NCBI RefSeq assembly: GCF_019929225.1
Contig: NZ_JAHZPA010000006.1
Coordinates: 111,780-175,779 of the forward strand
Direction: 5' to 3'
DNA from: Streptococcus sanguinis
GTDB taxonomy: Bacteria > Bacillota > Bacilli > Lactobacillales > Streptococcaceae
Length of the DNA stretch: 64,000 nt
This document shows, one piece after another, positions 24,949-34,414 of the stretch (position 1 is its first letter; each line of letters begins with the position of its first letter). Below the pieces are notes generated by a model, which was not told the DNA's origin, did no database searches, and saw nothing but the letters and a program-made list of their open reading frames with translations. The translations under genes were made by a program, and so were the position numbers.

Positions 24949-26732
24949 AGATTTTCCCCCTTTATTGTTTTAAATGTAGGTTGGTTAACTAAGTGAATGG
25001 TTTCGTTGTAGATCCCTTCTGTCTCAAAGATAATGATGCGATTGTTGCCTTCTCTGAGCAGGCTATGCGGAATATAAAGCGATAAGGTCGGTCCGACATT
25101 CCAGAAGCGGCCAATGTTGACACCGTTGACAAAGACGACGCCCTTGCCAAAGTCGGACAGATCCAGATAAGTATCTTTAAGCGCTTTCGTTTTAAAATCA
25201 AAAGCGTAGAAAGCTGGTTGCTTTTCCTGCCACCCTTTTGAAAAGTCAATCTTTTCTGGATGGTCCAGTGGCAGTGGATAATGCTGCCAGTCAAGCAGGA
25301 AGTGCAGATCCTTGCAGACACCGGTACGAATGCCCTTCTGCTGGGTATCTGCCAAGAGTTTGTGCCCATAATTGACCCGGCCCATATTTTCCATCAGAAT
25401 GTCAAGCTGGTGCTCTGCCTTTTTCTGACCGTCCACCATAATATCCTGACCGATTTCTGTCTGGTACTGGGTTGCAATGTGCTGACCGTCCACATAGAGC
25501 TGCATACGGTCACGGCCGTCAATGACACGGAGCCTTTCCTGATCAGCATCCCAACTAGCCCAAGTCCGATAGAGCAGGTAGCCGACATTTTGCCCCAGCT
25601 CCTCCATCTTCATCGGATAGAGACTTTCGATAGGCTCTGCCAAGTCAGGCAGGGTCTCAAAGAGACTGACTTTCTGACTGAGCGGAATATTCCTAAGCTC
25701 AAAAGACTCTTTCACCAGCGGCTCCATCTGTGGATACTCTGGATAATTCTCTTTCAGCATCCTCTGGACTGCATAGTACTTGTCCGTCGGATTGCCACGC
25801 TCATCGAGTAGAGCATCATAGTCATAGGAAGTTACCTGTGGCAGGTCAATGACACCTCTAGCCGAACAGCCGTTCATGAAGCCAAAGTTGGTACCGCCAT
25901 GAAACATATAGAGATTGATTGAGCCCTGCTGGAGCACTTCGTGAACAGCTTGAGCCAGTTCGTCTGGATCTCGCTTGATGACAGGCTCTTTCCAGCGATT
26001 GAACCAGCCATCCCAGAACTCCATACACATGAGCGGCCACTTTTTCCCATACTCGTCAAAGAATTCCTGCATCTGGGCAAAATTGTAATCTGCCTTGGAG
26101 CCGAAATTTCCTGTCACAAAGACATCATCATCAATCAGTGTACCCGCTTGAAGCGTAGCCCGCCAAGGTCCGTCTGAAGTAAAGAGCGGACAGGTTACAC
26201 CTCGTTCTTCCATGAGCTGTCTGATTGCTCTCAGATAGGCCTTGTCTTCCCCATAAGAACCGTACTCATTTTCCACCTGCATCATGAGGATATTTCCCCC
26301 ATTGTCCAGCAGCCTTGGAGTCAGTCGCGGCAGCAGCTCGTCATAATAGCTGGCTACAGCCTGCAGAAAGGCCTCGTCTGATGAGCGGATGCGCATATTT
26401 TCATTGAGCAGCCAGGCCGGCAGACCACCGAACTCCCATTCCGCGCAGATAAAAGGCGAAGGGCGGATAATGGCATAAAGTCCCAAATCCTGAGCTGTCT
26501 GTAAAAATGCCTCAATATCTAAAATCCCTTGGAAGTCAAAAACACCTTTTTGAGGTTCGTGCATATTCCAAGGAAGATAGGTCTCCACTGTATTAAAGCC
26601 CAGAGCTTTGAGATTATAAAGGGAATGATACCAATCCTCAGGCTGTACCCGAAAATAGTGAATGGCTCCCGATAAAATCTTAAACTCCCGGTCATCCAAA
26701 CAGAAGGAATGACCAATTTTGAATCTTGCCAT
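24945..26732 (-). CDS. bgaC: beta-galactosidase, GH35 (BgaC)
   Basis: BgaC (595 aa) is a GH35 beta-galactosidase, which in pneumococcus releases Gal from beta-1,3-linked GlcNAc termini. The GH35 acid/base region QVENEYGSYG is near 160, the nucleophile region MEFWDGWFNRW near 240, and GGTNFGFMNG near 285. No signal peptide or LPxTG is present, as in other BgaC proteins. It is first in the operon with the galactose-type PTS, agaS, lacD and galM. The promoter and a cre site are directly upstream, and a divergent GntR gene probably controls the operon. Confidence 0.96.
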   Translation of the reverse strand: MARFKIGHSFCLDDREFKILSGAIHYFRVQPEDWYHSLYNLKALGFNTVETYLPWNMHEPQKGVFDFQGILDIEAFLQTAQDLGLYAIIRPSPFICAEWEFGGLPAWLLNENMRIRSSDEAFLQAVASYYDELLPRLTPRLLDNGGNILMMQVENEYGSYGEDKAYLRAIRQLMEERGVTCPLFTSDGPWRATLQAGTLIDDDVFVTGNFGSKADYNFAQMQEFFDEYGKKWPLMCMEFWDGWFNRWKEPVIKRDPDELAQAVHEVLQQGSINLYMFHGGTNFGFMNGCSARGVIDLPQVTSYDYDALLDERGNPTDKYYAVQRMLKENYPEYPQMEPLVKESFELRNIPLSQKVSLFETLPDLAEPIESLYPMKMEELGQNVGYLLYRTWASWDADQERLRVIDGRDRMQLYVDGQHIATQYQTEIGQDIMVDGQKKAEHQLDILMENMGRVNYGHKLLADTQQKGIRTGVCKDLHFLLDWQHYPLPLDHPEKIDFSKGWQEKQPAFYAFDFKTKALKDTYLDLSDFGKGVVFVNGVNIGRFWNVGPTLSLYIPHSLLREGNNRIIIFETEGIYNETIHLVNQPTFKTIKGENL

Positions 26733-26750
26733 CTGATGTTCCCCCAGTTA

Positions 26751-26764
26751 TAAAACCGCTTTCA
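26751..26764 (-). promoter_or_regulatory. cre site downstream of the bgaC transcription start
   Basis: TGAAAGCGGTTTTA on the minus strand matches the cre consensus at 13 of 14 positions. It lies about 10-20 nt past the predicted start of transcription, a roadblock position for CcpA. Confidence 0.7.
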
Positions 26765-26779
26765 TCTCTTATTAATATT

Positions 26780-26808
26780 AATATAATAAATCTTTGCATA
26801 AATGTCAA
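26780..26808 (-). promoter_or_regulatory. bgaC operon promoter
   Basis: TTGACA (26803-26808), 17 nt, TATATT (26780-26785) on the minus strand. The AT-rich partly palindromic TATTAATATTAATA at the -10 is a candidate GntR operator. Confidence 0.82.
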
Positions 26809-26872
26809 CATTTTTTTTTAAAATATGTTAAAATCTTAAGTAAGAGAAGTAAAAAAAAGAGAGGTGAACAAA

Positions 26873-27589
26873 ATGGCTATTCCAAAATACCAACAAATCA
26901 AAGATGAGCTCAAGCAGCAAATCATTTCTGGCAAATTTGAAAATGGCGATAAGTTTTACACAGAGGCTGAGCTGATTCAGATGTTTAATGTCAGCTCCAT
27001 TACTGTTGTCCGCGCTTTGAATGAACTGGCCAATGATGGTTACATCATCCGCCAGCAAGGCAAGGGGACCTTCGTTTCACGTGCAAGAAAGCACAAACTG
27101 GTGGAATTTTCTGACGTTGAGACCTTCCCTATCCAAAAAGATAAGGTGACTGTTCTCTCCATCAAGCGTGGGAATGACCTGAAAATCTTGGATAAGCTAG
27201 AACTAGCACCAACGCAGTTCTACTATAAGATTGATCGGATCAGACGGACTGGCGATAAAGTCTATATCTATCACCAAACCTATATCCCTGAGCAGTACAT
27301 CAATCCTAACTATCCAGATATGGACTACTACAGCTCTATCTACAACCGCTTCAAAACTGACTACCACATTCACATGAATGATGAGCATTTTGAAGAGACC
27401 AATGAAATTGTCTTCCCAACACCAAAAGATGTTGCGAAAGTACTGGAAGTTGATACCAACTTCCCGACCGTTCATCAGGTGAAGATTACCCAGCTGGAAA
27501 GCACTGGACAAATCTTAGAGTACAGCGAAACTTACAAACGCGGTGACTTCTTCAAGATCAAGTTCATTTCCTGTAATCGGGATCACTAA
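26873..27589 (+). CDS. GntR/HutC-family transcription regulator of the bgaC operon
   Basis: This 238-residue regulator has an N-terminal winged helix-turn-helix (about 5-72, with LIQMFNVSSITVVRALNELANDGYIIRQQGKGTFV) and a C-terminal UTRA sugar-phosphate-sensing domain. A GTG 9 nt upstream is possible, but the ATG at 26873 has GAGGTG 7 nt before it. It is divergent from bgaC with about 140 bp between, and the homologous pneumococcal gene controls the same operon. Ligand unknown; a galactose- or tagatose-type phosphate is likely. Confidence 0.9.
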   Translation: MAIPKYQQIKDELKQQIISGKFENGDKFYTEAELIQMFNVSSITVVRALNELANDGYIIRQQGKGTFVSRARKHKLVEFSDVETFPIQKDKVTVLSIKRGNDLKILDKLELAPTQFYYKIDRIRRTGDKVYIYHQTYIPEQYINPNYPDMDYYSSIYNRFKTDYHIHMNDEHFEETNEIVFPTPKDVAKVLEVDTNFPTVHQVKITQLESTGQILEYSETYKRGDFFKIKFISCNRDH

Positions 27590-27591
27590 GA

Positions 27592-27622
27592 TTGAAAACG
27601 ATGGCTTCTAATCGGCTGTCGT
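27592..27622 (+). terminator. terminator of the gntR gene
   Basis: AAAACGA pairs with TCGTTTT around a 17-nt imperfect loop, followed by TTTTG, just past the stop codon. Confidence 0.65.
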
Positions 27623-27827
27623 TTTTTGTTTCATCTTGTGTACTTATATCTATTATAAGTCTATCTATACCAATTTGCAATTCATTCTAAAAATTTTTGT
27701 TCATTAAAAAGTGAATTGTGTCAAAAATTAACCACATATTATGTATTTGTCCTATTTTTAATCGATTTAAAGAAGAAAAAATAAGAAACACAGGCTGTTT
27801 TCCTGAAGATTGGTATAATTATAAAGC

Positions 27828-27857
27828 AAAAAAGCTGGAGTTGAATCCCAGCTTTTT
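27828..27857 (-). terminator. bidirectional terminator after dhaM
   Basis: AAAAAGCTGG pairs with CCAGCTTTTT around a short loop. A/T runs on both sides allow use in both directions; it closes the dhaKLM operon. Confidence 0.8.
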
Positions 27858-27916
27858 GATATAAAATGTTCCTTATTTTGCAAATGAAGTCGTTTATTAA
27901 GTCTCTAGAAAACCTG

Positions 27917-28291
27917 CTATTTCTTTATTTCCATTTCACGGACCTGAAGCAAAACATTAGGCAAATCTGCCCCAGCCTGAAGAAGGGCAGCAGCCGTATA
28001 AGCGCCTTCTACTAAGGGAACATTATTGATAATGATTTCCTTGTCAGAAAAGTCTGCGACCATTTCTAGATTCATCCGAGCCGAGCCCAGATCGAAAAAG
28101 GCCAAAATAATGTCCTTGTCATTGGCATCTAAAGCTGCCTGAATCCCTTCAAAGCTGGTCCCGATGCTGCCGTCTTCTAGCCCGCCTACATAGCTGATGG
28201 CCACATCTGCCGCCACCTGCGAAATGATGTCAAACAAACCTTGGGCCAGGTTTTGGGAATGAGAAACGATAAGAATGCCAGTATCTGCCAT
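27917..28291 (-). CDS. dhaM: dihydroxyacetone kinase phosphotransfer subunit DhaM
   Basis: This 124-residue EIIA-mannose-like protein carries the phosphate-accepting His10 in ILIVSHSQ and the GLEDGSIGTS segment near 37-46. It relays phosphate from HPr to ADP bound on DhaL. It has only the EIIA-like domain, the usual Gram-positive form. It starts at the last base of dhaL, so the two are translationally coupled. Confidence 0.93.
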   Translation of the reverse strand: MADTGILIVSHSQNLAQGLFDIISQVAADVAISYVGGLEDGSIGTSFEGIQAALDANDKDIILAFFDLGSARMNLEMVADFSDKEIIINNVPLVEGAYTAAALLQAGADLPNVLLQVREMEIKK

Positions 28292-28869
28292 CAGCCTGCC
28301 TCCGTTTCTAAAAGAGCCTCAAAGAGGAGACCAGATGAAGCCGAACCGGGATCGATATGACCGATAGAGCGCTCCCCGACATAGGAAGCCCGCCCCTTAG
28401 TCGCCTTCAAATCCTTGGTCGCTTCCACTAAGGAGCTAATTTTTTCATGCGTCAAGTCTCCAGACTGCAGAGAAACAGGAATCCTCGACCAGACATCCAC
28501 CATGGTCTTCTCGCCTGGCACAGCCTTGCCCCGCTTCTGAATCATGTCCAGACCAGCTTGGATGACTTCTGACAAGTCTTTGCCGTCTTTTTCAGCCTTG
28601 GCCATGCCCATGAAGGCCGAGCCATAAAGAGGGCCTGAAGCACCGCCGACCTTGCTAATCAGCTGCATGGAAACAGCCTGAAAAACCTCAGCCGCACTGG
28701 CAAAGTCCTTAGCAGCTAGACTCTCTACTGCTGCTGCCATTCCCCTAGCCATATTGGCGCCATGATCGCCATCACCGATGGGTGTATCGAGATCAGATAG
28801 ATAAGCTTTTTGGTCCTGGATCTTATCGTTGAACAACTGCATCCATTTTTTTGCTCTTGCTGCGTCCAT
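28291..28869 (-). CDS. dhaL: dihydroxyacetone kinase ADP-binding subunit DhaL
   Basis: DhaL (192 aa) is an all-helical barrel that holds ADP/Mg. The ligands lie in DTPIGDGDHGANM (about 28-40), and GGASGPLYGSAFMG near 75-88 is the nucleotide loop. The gene follows dhaK after 10 bp. Confidence 0.95.
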   Translation of the reverse strand: MDAARAKKWMQLFNDKIQDQKAYLSDLDTPIGDGDHGANMARGMAAAVESLAAKDFASAAEVFQAVSMQLISKVGGASGPLYGSAFMGMAKAEKDGKDLSEVIQAGLDMIQKRGKAVPGEKTMVDVWSRIPVSLQSGDLTHEKISSLVEATKDLKATKGRASYVGERSIGHIDPGSASSGLLFEALLETEAG

Positions 28870-28879
28870 AAGTACCTCC

Positions 28880-29869
28880 TTACCAAGCGGCTGTCGTGAC
28901 AGGACTGTTGAGAGCTGTCAGCCAGTCTGGCTGTTCCAGCTGGATAAAGGTCAGAGAAATCCCCGCCATATCAATGGAGGTCATGTAATTACCCAGCTTT
29001 TTATAGACAACTTCGACTCCAGCTTCTGCCAGAAGATTTGCTACATCGGCCGCAAAGACATACTGCTCCATGAGTGGTGTTGCACCCATACCATTGATGA
29101 GGATGCCGATTTTCTTGCCAGATTTGAGCTCAACAGACTGACTTAGCTTTTCGACTAATTCTTTAGCTAAGTCCTTAGACGGCTGCATCTTTTCCTTGCG
29201 ATAGCCTGGCTCACCATGGATGCCAATGCCGAACTCTATCTCATCATCAGCCAAAACAAAACCAGGCTTGCCGACTTCCGGAACGGTTGCCCCGCTCAGA
29301 GCCAAGCCAACTGTGTGAATATTTTTGACTAGCTCATCAGCCAGAGCCTTGATTTCAGTCAGAGATTTGCCTGCACGCGCCGCATCCCCTAGAATCTTAT
29401 GGACAAGGATGGTGCCAGCCACTCCACGGCGGCCTTGAGTATAGAGGCTGTCTTCCACTGCGATATCGTCATCTACGATGACACTAGCCACCTCAATCCC
29501 TTCCATCTCAGCCATTTCCTGAGCCATTTCAAAGTTCATGATGTCACCGGAGTAATTCTTGATTACCATGAAGACCCCAGCTCCCTCATCTGCTTCCTTG
29601 ATAGCCTGCAAGACCTGATCAGGTGTTGGTGAAGTAAAGACTGCTCCGCAGATAGCGGCCGACAGCATGCCCTCACCGACAAAGCCAGCGTGGGAAGGCT
29701 CATGGCCACTGCCACCACCAGAAATCAGGCCAACCTTGCCTGTCTTCTCACTCTTGCGGGCAATGATATCAAAGCCCTCCACCCGATAAACCAAATCACT
29801 GTGAATATAGGCCAAGCCATCCAGCATCTCGTCCACAACCGCCGTTGGATCGTTGATAATTTTCTTCAT
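28880..29869 (-). CDS. dhaK: dihydroxyacetone kinase substrate-binding subunit DhaK
   Basis: DhaK (329 aa) binds dihydroxyacetone covalently through a His in [14 protein letters not shown] (around 220). [15 protein letters not shown] near 50-64 is the family signature. With DhaL and DhaM it phosphorylates dihydroxyacetone using PEP, feeding glycolysis. Promoter and cre site lie in the divergent gap with the tetR gene, though no DhaS/DhaQ activator is visible. Confidence 0.95.
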   Translation of the reverse strand: MKKIINDPTAVVDEMLDGLAYIHSDLVYRVEGFDIIARKSEKTGKVGLISGGGSGHEPSHAGFVGEGMLSAAICGAVFTSPTPDQVLQAIKEADEGAGVFMVIKNYSGDIMNFEMAQEMAEMEGIEVASVIVDDDIAVEDSLYTQGRRGVAGTILVHKILGDAARAGKSLTEIKALADELVKNIHTVGLALSGATVPEVGKPGFVLADDEIEFGIGIHGEPGYRKEKMQPSKDLAKELVEKLSQSVELKSGKKIGILINGMGATPLMEQYVFAADVANLLAEAGVEVVYKKLGNYMTSIDMAGISLTFIQLEQPDWLTALNSPVTTAAW

Positions 29870-29921
29870 AGATGTCCTCCGTTTCTCTGCGCTTCTCTAT
29901 AATGAGCAATTTGCTCTAAAA

Positions 29922-29935
29922 AGAAAGCGCTATCA
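29922..29935. promoter_or_regulatory. cre site upstream of dhaK
   Basis: AGAAAGCGCTATCA matches the cre consensus at 13 of 14 positions and lies about 55 bp upstream of dhaK. Confidence 0.6.
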
Positions 29936-30014
29936 TTTTGATATCATTTTAACATTTTATCTTACCGAAAGCAAATTCTGCCACATCTTAGACTAGAAGA
30001 AAACATCAAATTAG

Positions 30015-30071
30015 TTGACAAGAAAAAGTAGACAGTGTATACTAAAGATAGATAAGTAGACAGTGTATACT
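30015..30071 (+). promoter_or_regulatory. tetR promoter with two 18-bp direct operator repeats
   Basis: TTGACA (30015-30020), 17 nt, TATACT (30038-30043) form a consensus promoter. The 18-mer AAGTAGACAGTGTATACT occurs exactly twice, at 30026-30043 (covering the -10) and 30054-30071 (covering the start of transcription), with a 28-bp period. Each copy has AGTA...TACT ends. This is a strong candidate operator for the TetR protein encoded next, implying autoregulation. Confidence 0.8.
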
Positions 30072-30086
30072 TTTCGGAGGAGATAC

Positions 30087-30683
30087 ATGAAACGCAATAC
30101 TGCCCAGCTGAAAGAACAGCTCATCCAAACAGGGATTGACGAAATCGGAAAACATGGAATTGAACAGCTTTCGCTCAGGACTGTTGCCAAGGCCTGCGGT
30201 GTGACTCACGGCAGCCCTTACCGCCATTTTGAGAGCAAGGAAGGCTACCTTAAGGTCGTTTTGACCCAGCTTTCGCTGTTTCTCAATCAGGAAATCAATG
30301 AAAAGATTGATGCGACAGGTTCTGCGCGTGATCAGCTGACCCAGCTTGGTCTTAATTTTATTATTTTTGCCAAGACCTACCCTCATTTTTTCGAAGCTCT
30401 TTTTATCAAATTTCCTTTTAAATATATGAAGGTGACTCGGGACACCATTCTCTTGGAGTCTGACCTGCCTGGATTTGATAAATTTAAGGAGCTTGTTTTA
30501 AAGCTTCGCAAGGAGGAAAATTTTAGCAATAGCGAAGCGGAAAGCCTTTTTCACTTTTGGAGCTTTATCACGGGTCTAGCCGTTCTGGCCAACAGTCCTA
30601 TCGGGCAAGACCTTGATCCTCAAGCTATCCAAAGCACGATTGAACACATGCTTGACATTTATATCAAAGGAGAACGATCATGA
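30087..30683 (+). CDS. TetR-family transcription regulator
   Basis: This 198-residue regulator has an N-terminal helix-turn-helix (about 10-55, with LSLRTVAKACGVTHGSPYRHFESKEGYLK) and a variable ligand-binding C-terminal domain. An ORF start at 30063 falls inside the operator; the ATG at 30087 with GGAGGAG upstream is the real one. It overlaps the next gene by 4 bp (ATGA), so regulator and oxidoreductase form one autoregulated unit. The inducer is probably an electrophile or quinone, by analogy with similar pairs. Confidence 0.9.
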   Translation: MKRNTAQLKEQLIQTGIDEIGKHGIEQLSLRTVAKACGVTHGSPYRHFESKEGYLKVVLTQLSLFLNQEINEKIDATGSARDQLTQLGLNFIIFAKTYPHFFEALFIKFPFKYMKVTRDTILLESDLPGFDKFKELVLKLRKEENFSNSEAESLFHFWSFITGLAVLANSPIGQDLDPQAIQSTIEHMLDIYIKGERS

Positions 30684-31246
30684 AAACCTTGATTATTTAC
30701 ACCCACCCCAGCCCAACTGGCTTCAATGCTGCTATTCTCAAAGAAGTTCAAAGCAACCTTTCTAAGAAGCATGAGGTGAAAACCTTGGACTTGTATGCTG
30801 AAAATTTTGATCCGATCTTGCGCTTTGACCAAGAACATAGACGCCGTGACCTGCACAAAGACCCTGAAATGGCCAAATACCGGGATTTGATTACTTGGGC
30901 AGACCATCTGATTTTCATTTTCCCTATCTGGTGGAGCGGTATGCCGGCCATTCTCAAAGGCTTTATCGACCGCGTCTTTGCTGCTGACTTTGCCTATTCT
31001 TATAAGAAAGTAGGCATGCAAGGCCACCTGCAAGGCAAGTCCGGATGTATTATCGCCAGCCATAATACACCAGCCTTTGCCCTGCCTTTTGTCCAAGACT
31101 ATGGCAAGGTACTGAAGAATCAAGTTCTGAAACTGTGCGGAATTACCCCAGTCAAACTGACCGAGCTCAACGGAGTAGAACGCAAGACGGACCAACAACG
31201 CCAAGAAATGCTGCAGAAAATCGGGCAAATGGCCAGTCAGATTTAA
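30680..31246 (+). CDS. NAD(P)H-dependent oxidoreductase, flavodoxin-like fold
   Basis: This 188-residue enzyme of the NQO/MdaB/KefF flavodoxin-2 family has the N-terminal strand-loop TLIIYTHPSPTGFN (FMN/FAD phosphate site) and FIFPIWWSGMPAILKGFIDRVF near 75-97, diagnostic for the family. It probably detoxifies quinones by two-electron reduction. It is coupled to the tetR gene by a 4-bp overlap. Confidence 0.9.
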   Translation: MKTLIIYTHPSPTGFNAAILKEVQSNLSKKHEVKTLDLYAENFDPILRFDQEHRRRDLHKDPEMAKYRDLITWADHLIFIFPIWWSGMPAILKGFIDRVFAADFAYSYKKVGMQGHLQGKSGCIIASHNTPAFALPFVQDYGKVLKNQVLKLCGITPVKLTELNGVERKTDQQRQEMLQKIGQMASQI

Positions 31247-31260
31247 GACAAAGAAAACGA

Positions 31261-31312
31261 GAGTGGGAAAGAACTTCAAACAAGTTAAAAAAGCTCGTCT
31301 TCCCACCCCCGC
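31261..31312. repeat. GTGGGA hairpin element, second copy
   Basis: GAGTGGGAAAGA pairs with TCTTCCCAC, followed by CCCCGCA. The element at 22029-22085 has the same plan (GTGGGACAG...CTGTCCCAC-CCCCGCAA). It is a dispersed intergenic repeat common in streptococci and may terminate the tetR/oxidoreductase transcript. Confidence 0.6.
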
Positions 31313-31437
31313 ACAGTTGATTAGGTCATCTTTGGAGCTTAAAAAGCGAAGGAAGATGCCAATCAACCACTGCGTCATCTATTTTTTCTAATTTAGATTC
31401 AAAAGCCTGGACTTTTTGCCCAGGCTCGTTTTTATGT

Positions 31438-32733
31438 TTATTCCAAACCCACGCGCTTGAAGATTTCATCCACGCGCTTGGTGTAATAAGTTGGATTGAA
31501 GATTTCATCAATCTCTTCCTGAGTCAGGCGGGAAGTGACTTCTGGATCTGCTTCGAGCAGAGGCTTGAAGTCTACTTGATTATCCCAAGACTGGGCAGTC
31601 TTTGGCTGCACCAAGTCATAGGCTTGCTCACGGGTCATGCCTTTCTCAATCAAGGTCAACATAGCCCGCTGGCTGAAGATAAGACCAAAGGTTGAGTTCA
31701 TGTTGCGCTTCATGTTTTCTGGGAAGACGGTCAAGTTCTTGACGATATTACCGAAGCGGTTGAGCATATAGTCGATGAGAATGGTCGTGTCCGGTGCGAT
31801 AATCCGCTCAGCTGATGAGTGGGAAATATCGCGCTCATGCCAGAGAGAGACATTCTCAAAGGCTGTCACCATGTGACCACGAATGACACGCGCCAGACCA
31901 GTCATATTTTCAGAGCCGATAGGGTTGCGCTTGTGAGGCATGGCAGATGAACCCTTTTGACCCTTGGCAAAGAACTCTTCCACCTCGCGCTGCTCAGACT
32001 TTTGCAGACCGCGGATCTCGGTCGCCATGCGCTCAATAGACGTCGCAATCAAGGCCAAAGCAGAGAAGTATTCAGCGTGGAGGTCACGCGGCAAGACTTG
32101 GGTCGAAATCTCCTGCGGACGGATGCCTAATTTCTCACAGACATAGCTTTCCACAAATGGCGGAATGTTGGCAAAGTTCCCAACCGCACCAGAAATTTTC
32201 CCAGCTTCCACACCCGCAGTTGCAATCTCGAAACGCTCGATGTTGCGCTTCATTTCGCTGTACCAAGTCGCGAGCTTAAGACCGAAAGTCGTCGGCTCCG
32301 CATGCACTCCGTGGGTCCGTCCCATCATGATGGTGAACTTGTGCTCCCGCGCCCGCTCTGCAATGATGTCGGTAAAGCGACGCAGGTCCTCACGAATAAT
32401 GTCATTGGCCTGCTTGTAGAGGTAGCCGTAGGCCGTATCCACCACATCGGTCGAGGTCAGGCCATAGTGCACCCACTTGCGCTCCTCACCCAGCGTCTCA
32501 GAAACTGCCCGAGTAAAGGCAACCACATCGTGGCGCGTCTCCTGCTCAATCTCCAAAATGCGGTCAATGTCAAAGCCTGCCTTCTCACGAATCAAGGCCA
32601 CATCTTCCTTGGGAATCTCACCCAACTCAGCCCAGGCCTCATCAGCCAGAATCTCTACCTCCAGCCAAGCCTTGTACTTATTTTCCTCATTCCAAATGTT
32701 CGCCATTTCAGGGCGAGAGTAACGGTTGATCAT
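31438..32733 (-). CDS. purB: adenylosuccinate lyase
   Basis: PurB (431 aa) acts twice in purine synthesis, removing fumarate from SAICAR and from adenylosuccinate. The fumarase-superfamily signature [16 protein letters not shown] is near 262-277, and [21 protein letters not shown] sequence near 130-146 carries the catalytic His. An eight-codon upstream extension exists, but [10 protein letters not shown] at 32733 has AAGGAG 7 nt before it. It is the most downstream pur gene of the cluster and follows an unrelated AT-rich gene. Confidence 0.97.
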   Translation of the reverse strand: MINRYSRPEMANIWNEENKYKAWLEVEILADEAWAELGEIPKEDVALIREKAGFDIDRILEIEQETRHDVVAFTRAVSETLGEERKWVHYGLTSTDVVDTAYGYLYKQANDIIREDLRRFTDIIAERAREHKFTIMMGRTHGVHAEPTTFGLKLATWYSEMKRNIERFEIATAGVEAGKISGAVGNFANIPPFVESYVCEKLGIRPQEISTQVLPRDLHAEYFSALALIATSIERMATEIRGLQKSEQREVEEFFAKGQKGSSAMPHKRNPIGSENMTGLARVIRGHMVTAFENVSLWHERDISHSSAERIIAPDTTILIDYMLNRFGNIVKNLTVFPENMKRNMNSTFGLIFSQRAMLTLIEKGMTREQAYDLVQPKTAQSWDNQVDFKPLLEADPEVTSRLTQEEIDEIFNPTYYTKRVDEIFKRVGLE

Positions 32734-32756
32734 GATTTTTCTCCTTGATTCTATCA

Positions 32757-34214
32757 TTAATAATTTCGACGTATATATTCAGCTTGTTTTATATTTCCAA
32801 CTTGTTCACATGCTTTAATATACATTAATCTCGATTCTTCGCTTATATACATTATATTTTCCTCAAAGTAAACTATAGCATCATCAAATTGCTCTAATTT
32901 AAATAATACTTTTGCGTATATTTCATATAACTCTGGCAAAAGAATATTTTGTTCTTCTAATTTAAGTATATCGAAGAGGCTTTCTTTTAAAGATTCCAAA
33001 GATACCGCATCATCTAAAGTTGTTTCATCAAAAGTTAGTAAAAAAATATTTCCTTCTACAAAGTGACGATAGTTTTTAAACTCTCTTTTTATATAAATAT
33101 CTGATAACTTTAGCACTTCTTGGTAGATACCCAATTTAATTCTAATAGCTATTTGTTTTGCCAACTCCAATTCAGACACATCTACTTCATGCAGAATCTC
33201 AATATTTATTAGTTCTTTTATTAAAAGTAATTTTTCTATATTTTCATATTCATAGTAATACAATATACTTTTTTCAATAATTATTTCCTTCATTTCTTTT
33301 GACAATGCAATAATCCGATCTAATGCAAAGAATAAAGTAATAAATAATACTGGTACTTTTAAAACATCAGAACCAATTTCTAAATTCCCAATTAAAGTAA
33401 ATCCAAAAAATATAATATAAATAAATATTTTTTTTAATAATTTACTTTCTTTGCCAGCACTTCCATTGTAGATCCACATAATAAATACTACTAATAAAGT
33501 TAGAAGTAAAGAAAAACTTGCCCCTCCTCCCGGAAAGAATCTAAATAGACAATAACTCATAGTTATGGAAGAAATAATTAAAAGTATGATGTTCTTTCTA
33601 TTATTTTTATTTTTTTTACGATTCCTCCGCCAATTATAAAGAATTTCTTCAAGATAATTAAAATATTGCACAACAGTATAATATTTACCATCTCCAATAG
33701 GATGAAAAATAATTAAAATACCAAATAAAATAATAATTAACGTTGCTTGAAAATAAACTTCAAAGATTAGGGTATAAATTAGAATTGTTAAGATTATAAT
33801 AATTACTCTCGACAAAAAATTTTGTTTCTTAAAAATTAACATTGTAACCAACGATAATATCATAGGAAAAAACATTTTAAAAAGTAAGGATAACTTATCA
33901 AAAATTATTTCAGAAGATAATATGACAGAATGTACATTCTGAGTTGATGGTACATATTGTAGAAACTCTTTCTTCCCTGAAAATATTGCATCTGTTATAA
34001 AGTATAAATTAGCAAATGATACTGCCGTCTGTAAAATAAACGGTTTTAACTGCTGATAAACTACAACTACAAGTATGCATGTAAATATTAAAAAAAGAAT
34101 TCCGTATAAAATGCTTAAAAAATCTCTTTTTTTCAAATCTTTTTTAGATACATAGTTAATTGATGGTAACAACAAATTATTTATCAATCTAAAATCTAAA
34201 GAATTATTTTCCAT
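32757..34214 (-). CDS. AT-rich membrane protein of unknown function
   Basis: The 485-residue product has about nine or ten membrane helices in its first ~290 residues, including [20 protein letters not shown] near 33-52. A soluble helical C-terminal third (about 310-485) reads like degenerate TPR helices ([25 protein letters not shown] near 440-460). It is markedly more AT-rich than the pur genes. It ends 23 bp before purB, on the same strand, and a purK remnant lies about 110 bp upstream of it. I recognise no family. Confidence 0.7.
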   Translation of the reverse strand: MENNSLDFRLINNLLLPSINYVSKKDLKKRDFLSILYGILFLIFTCILVVVVYQQLKPFILQTAVSFANLYFITDAIFSGKKEFLQYVPSTQNVHSVILSSEIIFDKLSLLFKMFFPMILSLVTMLIFKKQNFLSRVIIIILTILIYTLIFEVYFQATLIIILFGILIIFHPIGDGKYYTVVQYFNYLEEILYNWRRNRKKNKNNRKNIILLIISSITMSYCLFRFFPGGGASFSLLLTLLVVFIMWIYNGSAGKESKLLKKIFIYIIFFGFTLIGNLEIGSDVLKVPVLFITLFFALDRIIALSKEMKEIIIEKSILYYYEYENIEKLLLIKELINIEILHEVDVSELELAKQIAIRIKLGIYQEVLKLSDIYIKREFKNYRHFVEGNIFLLTFDETTLDDAVSLESLKESLFDILKLEEQNILLPELYEIYAKVLFKLEQFDDAIVYFEENIMYISEESRLMYIKACEQVGNIKQAEYIRRNY

Positions 34215-34324
34215 TCAAAATCTATTCCTTATAATAGTAACTACTCAACTTTTAGGTCAATCTCTTTACTAAAGAAAACAGGACTATTAAGATGAGATAT
34301 AATAACATCCAAATAAGAACTGTT

Positions 34325-34414
34325 TCAATCCCCAAACTCAATAACACTATCCGGCGCATCACTAAACAAAGTTACATGCCCTACTCTACGGTTGCGCTTG
34401 TCTTCTATGGTCAC
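34325..34414 (-). pseudogene. 3' remnant of a second purK
   Basis: The minus strand encodes 29 codons ending at a TGA. They match the last residues of the intact PurK ([17 protein letters not shown]... there, TIEDKRNRRVGHVTLFS... here; EFGE against EFGD at the end). It is a divergent allele, not an exact copy, and overlaps the racemase stop by 4 bp. It marks a recombination joint between purK-linked DNA and this interval. Confidence 0.88.

Larger units (their letters stand above)
27590..27916. other. convergent gap between gntR and dhaM
   Basis: Apart from the two terminators, an AT-rich stretch contains TGGTATAAT (27811-27819), a lone -10-like sequence with no gene after it. Nothing else is recognisable. 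Confidence 0.5.

Noticed and set aside
30659..31378. 239-codon minus-strand ORF opposite the oxidoreductase
   Set aside because: It is antisense to a well-supported gene and has no recognisable domain.
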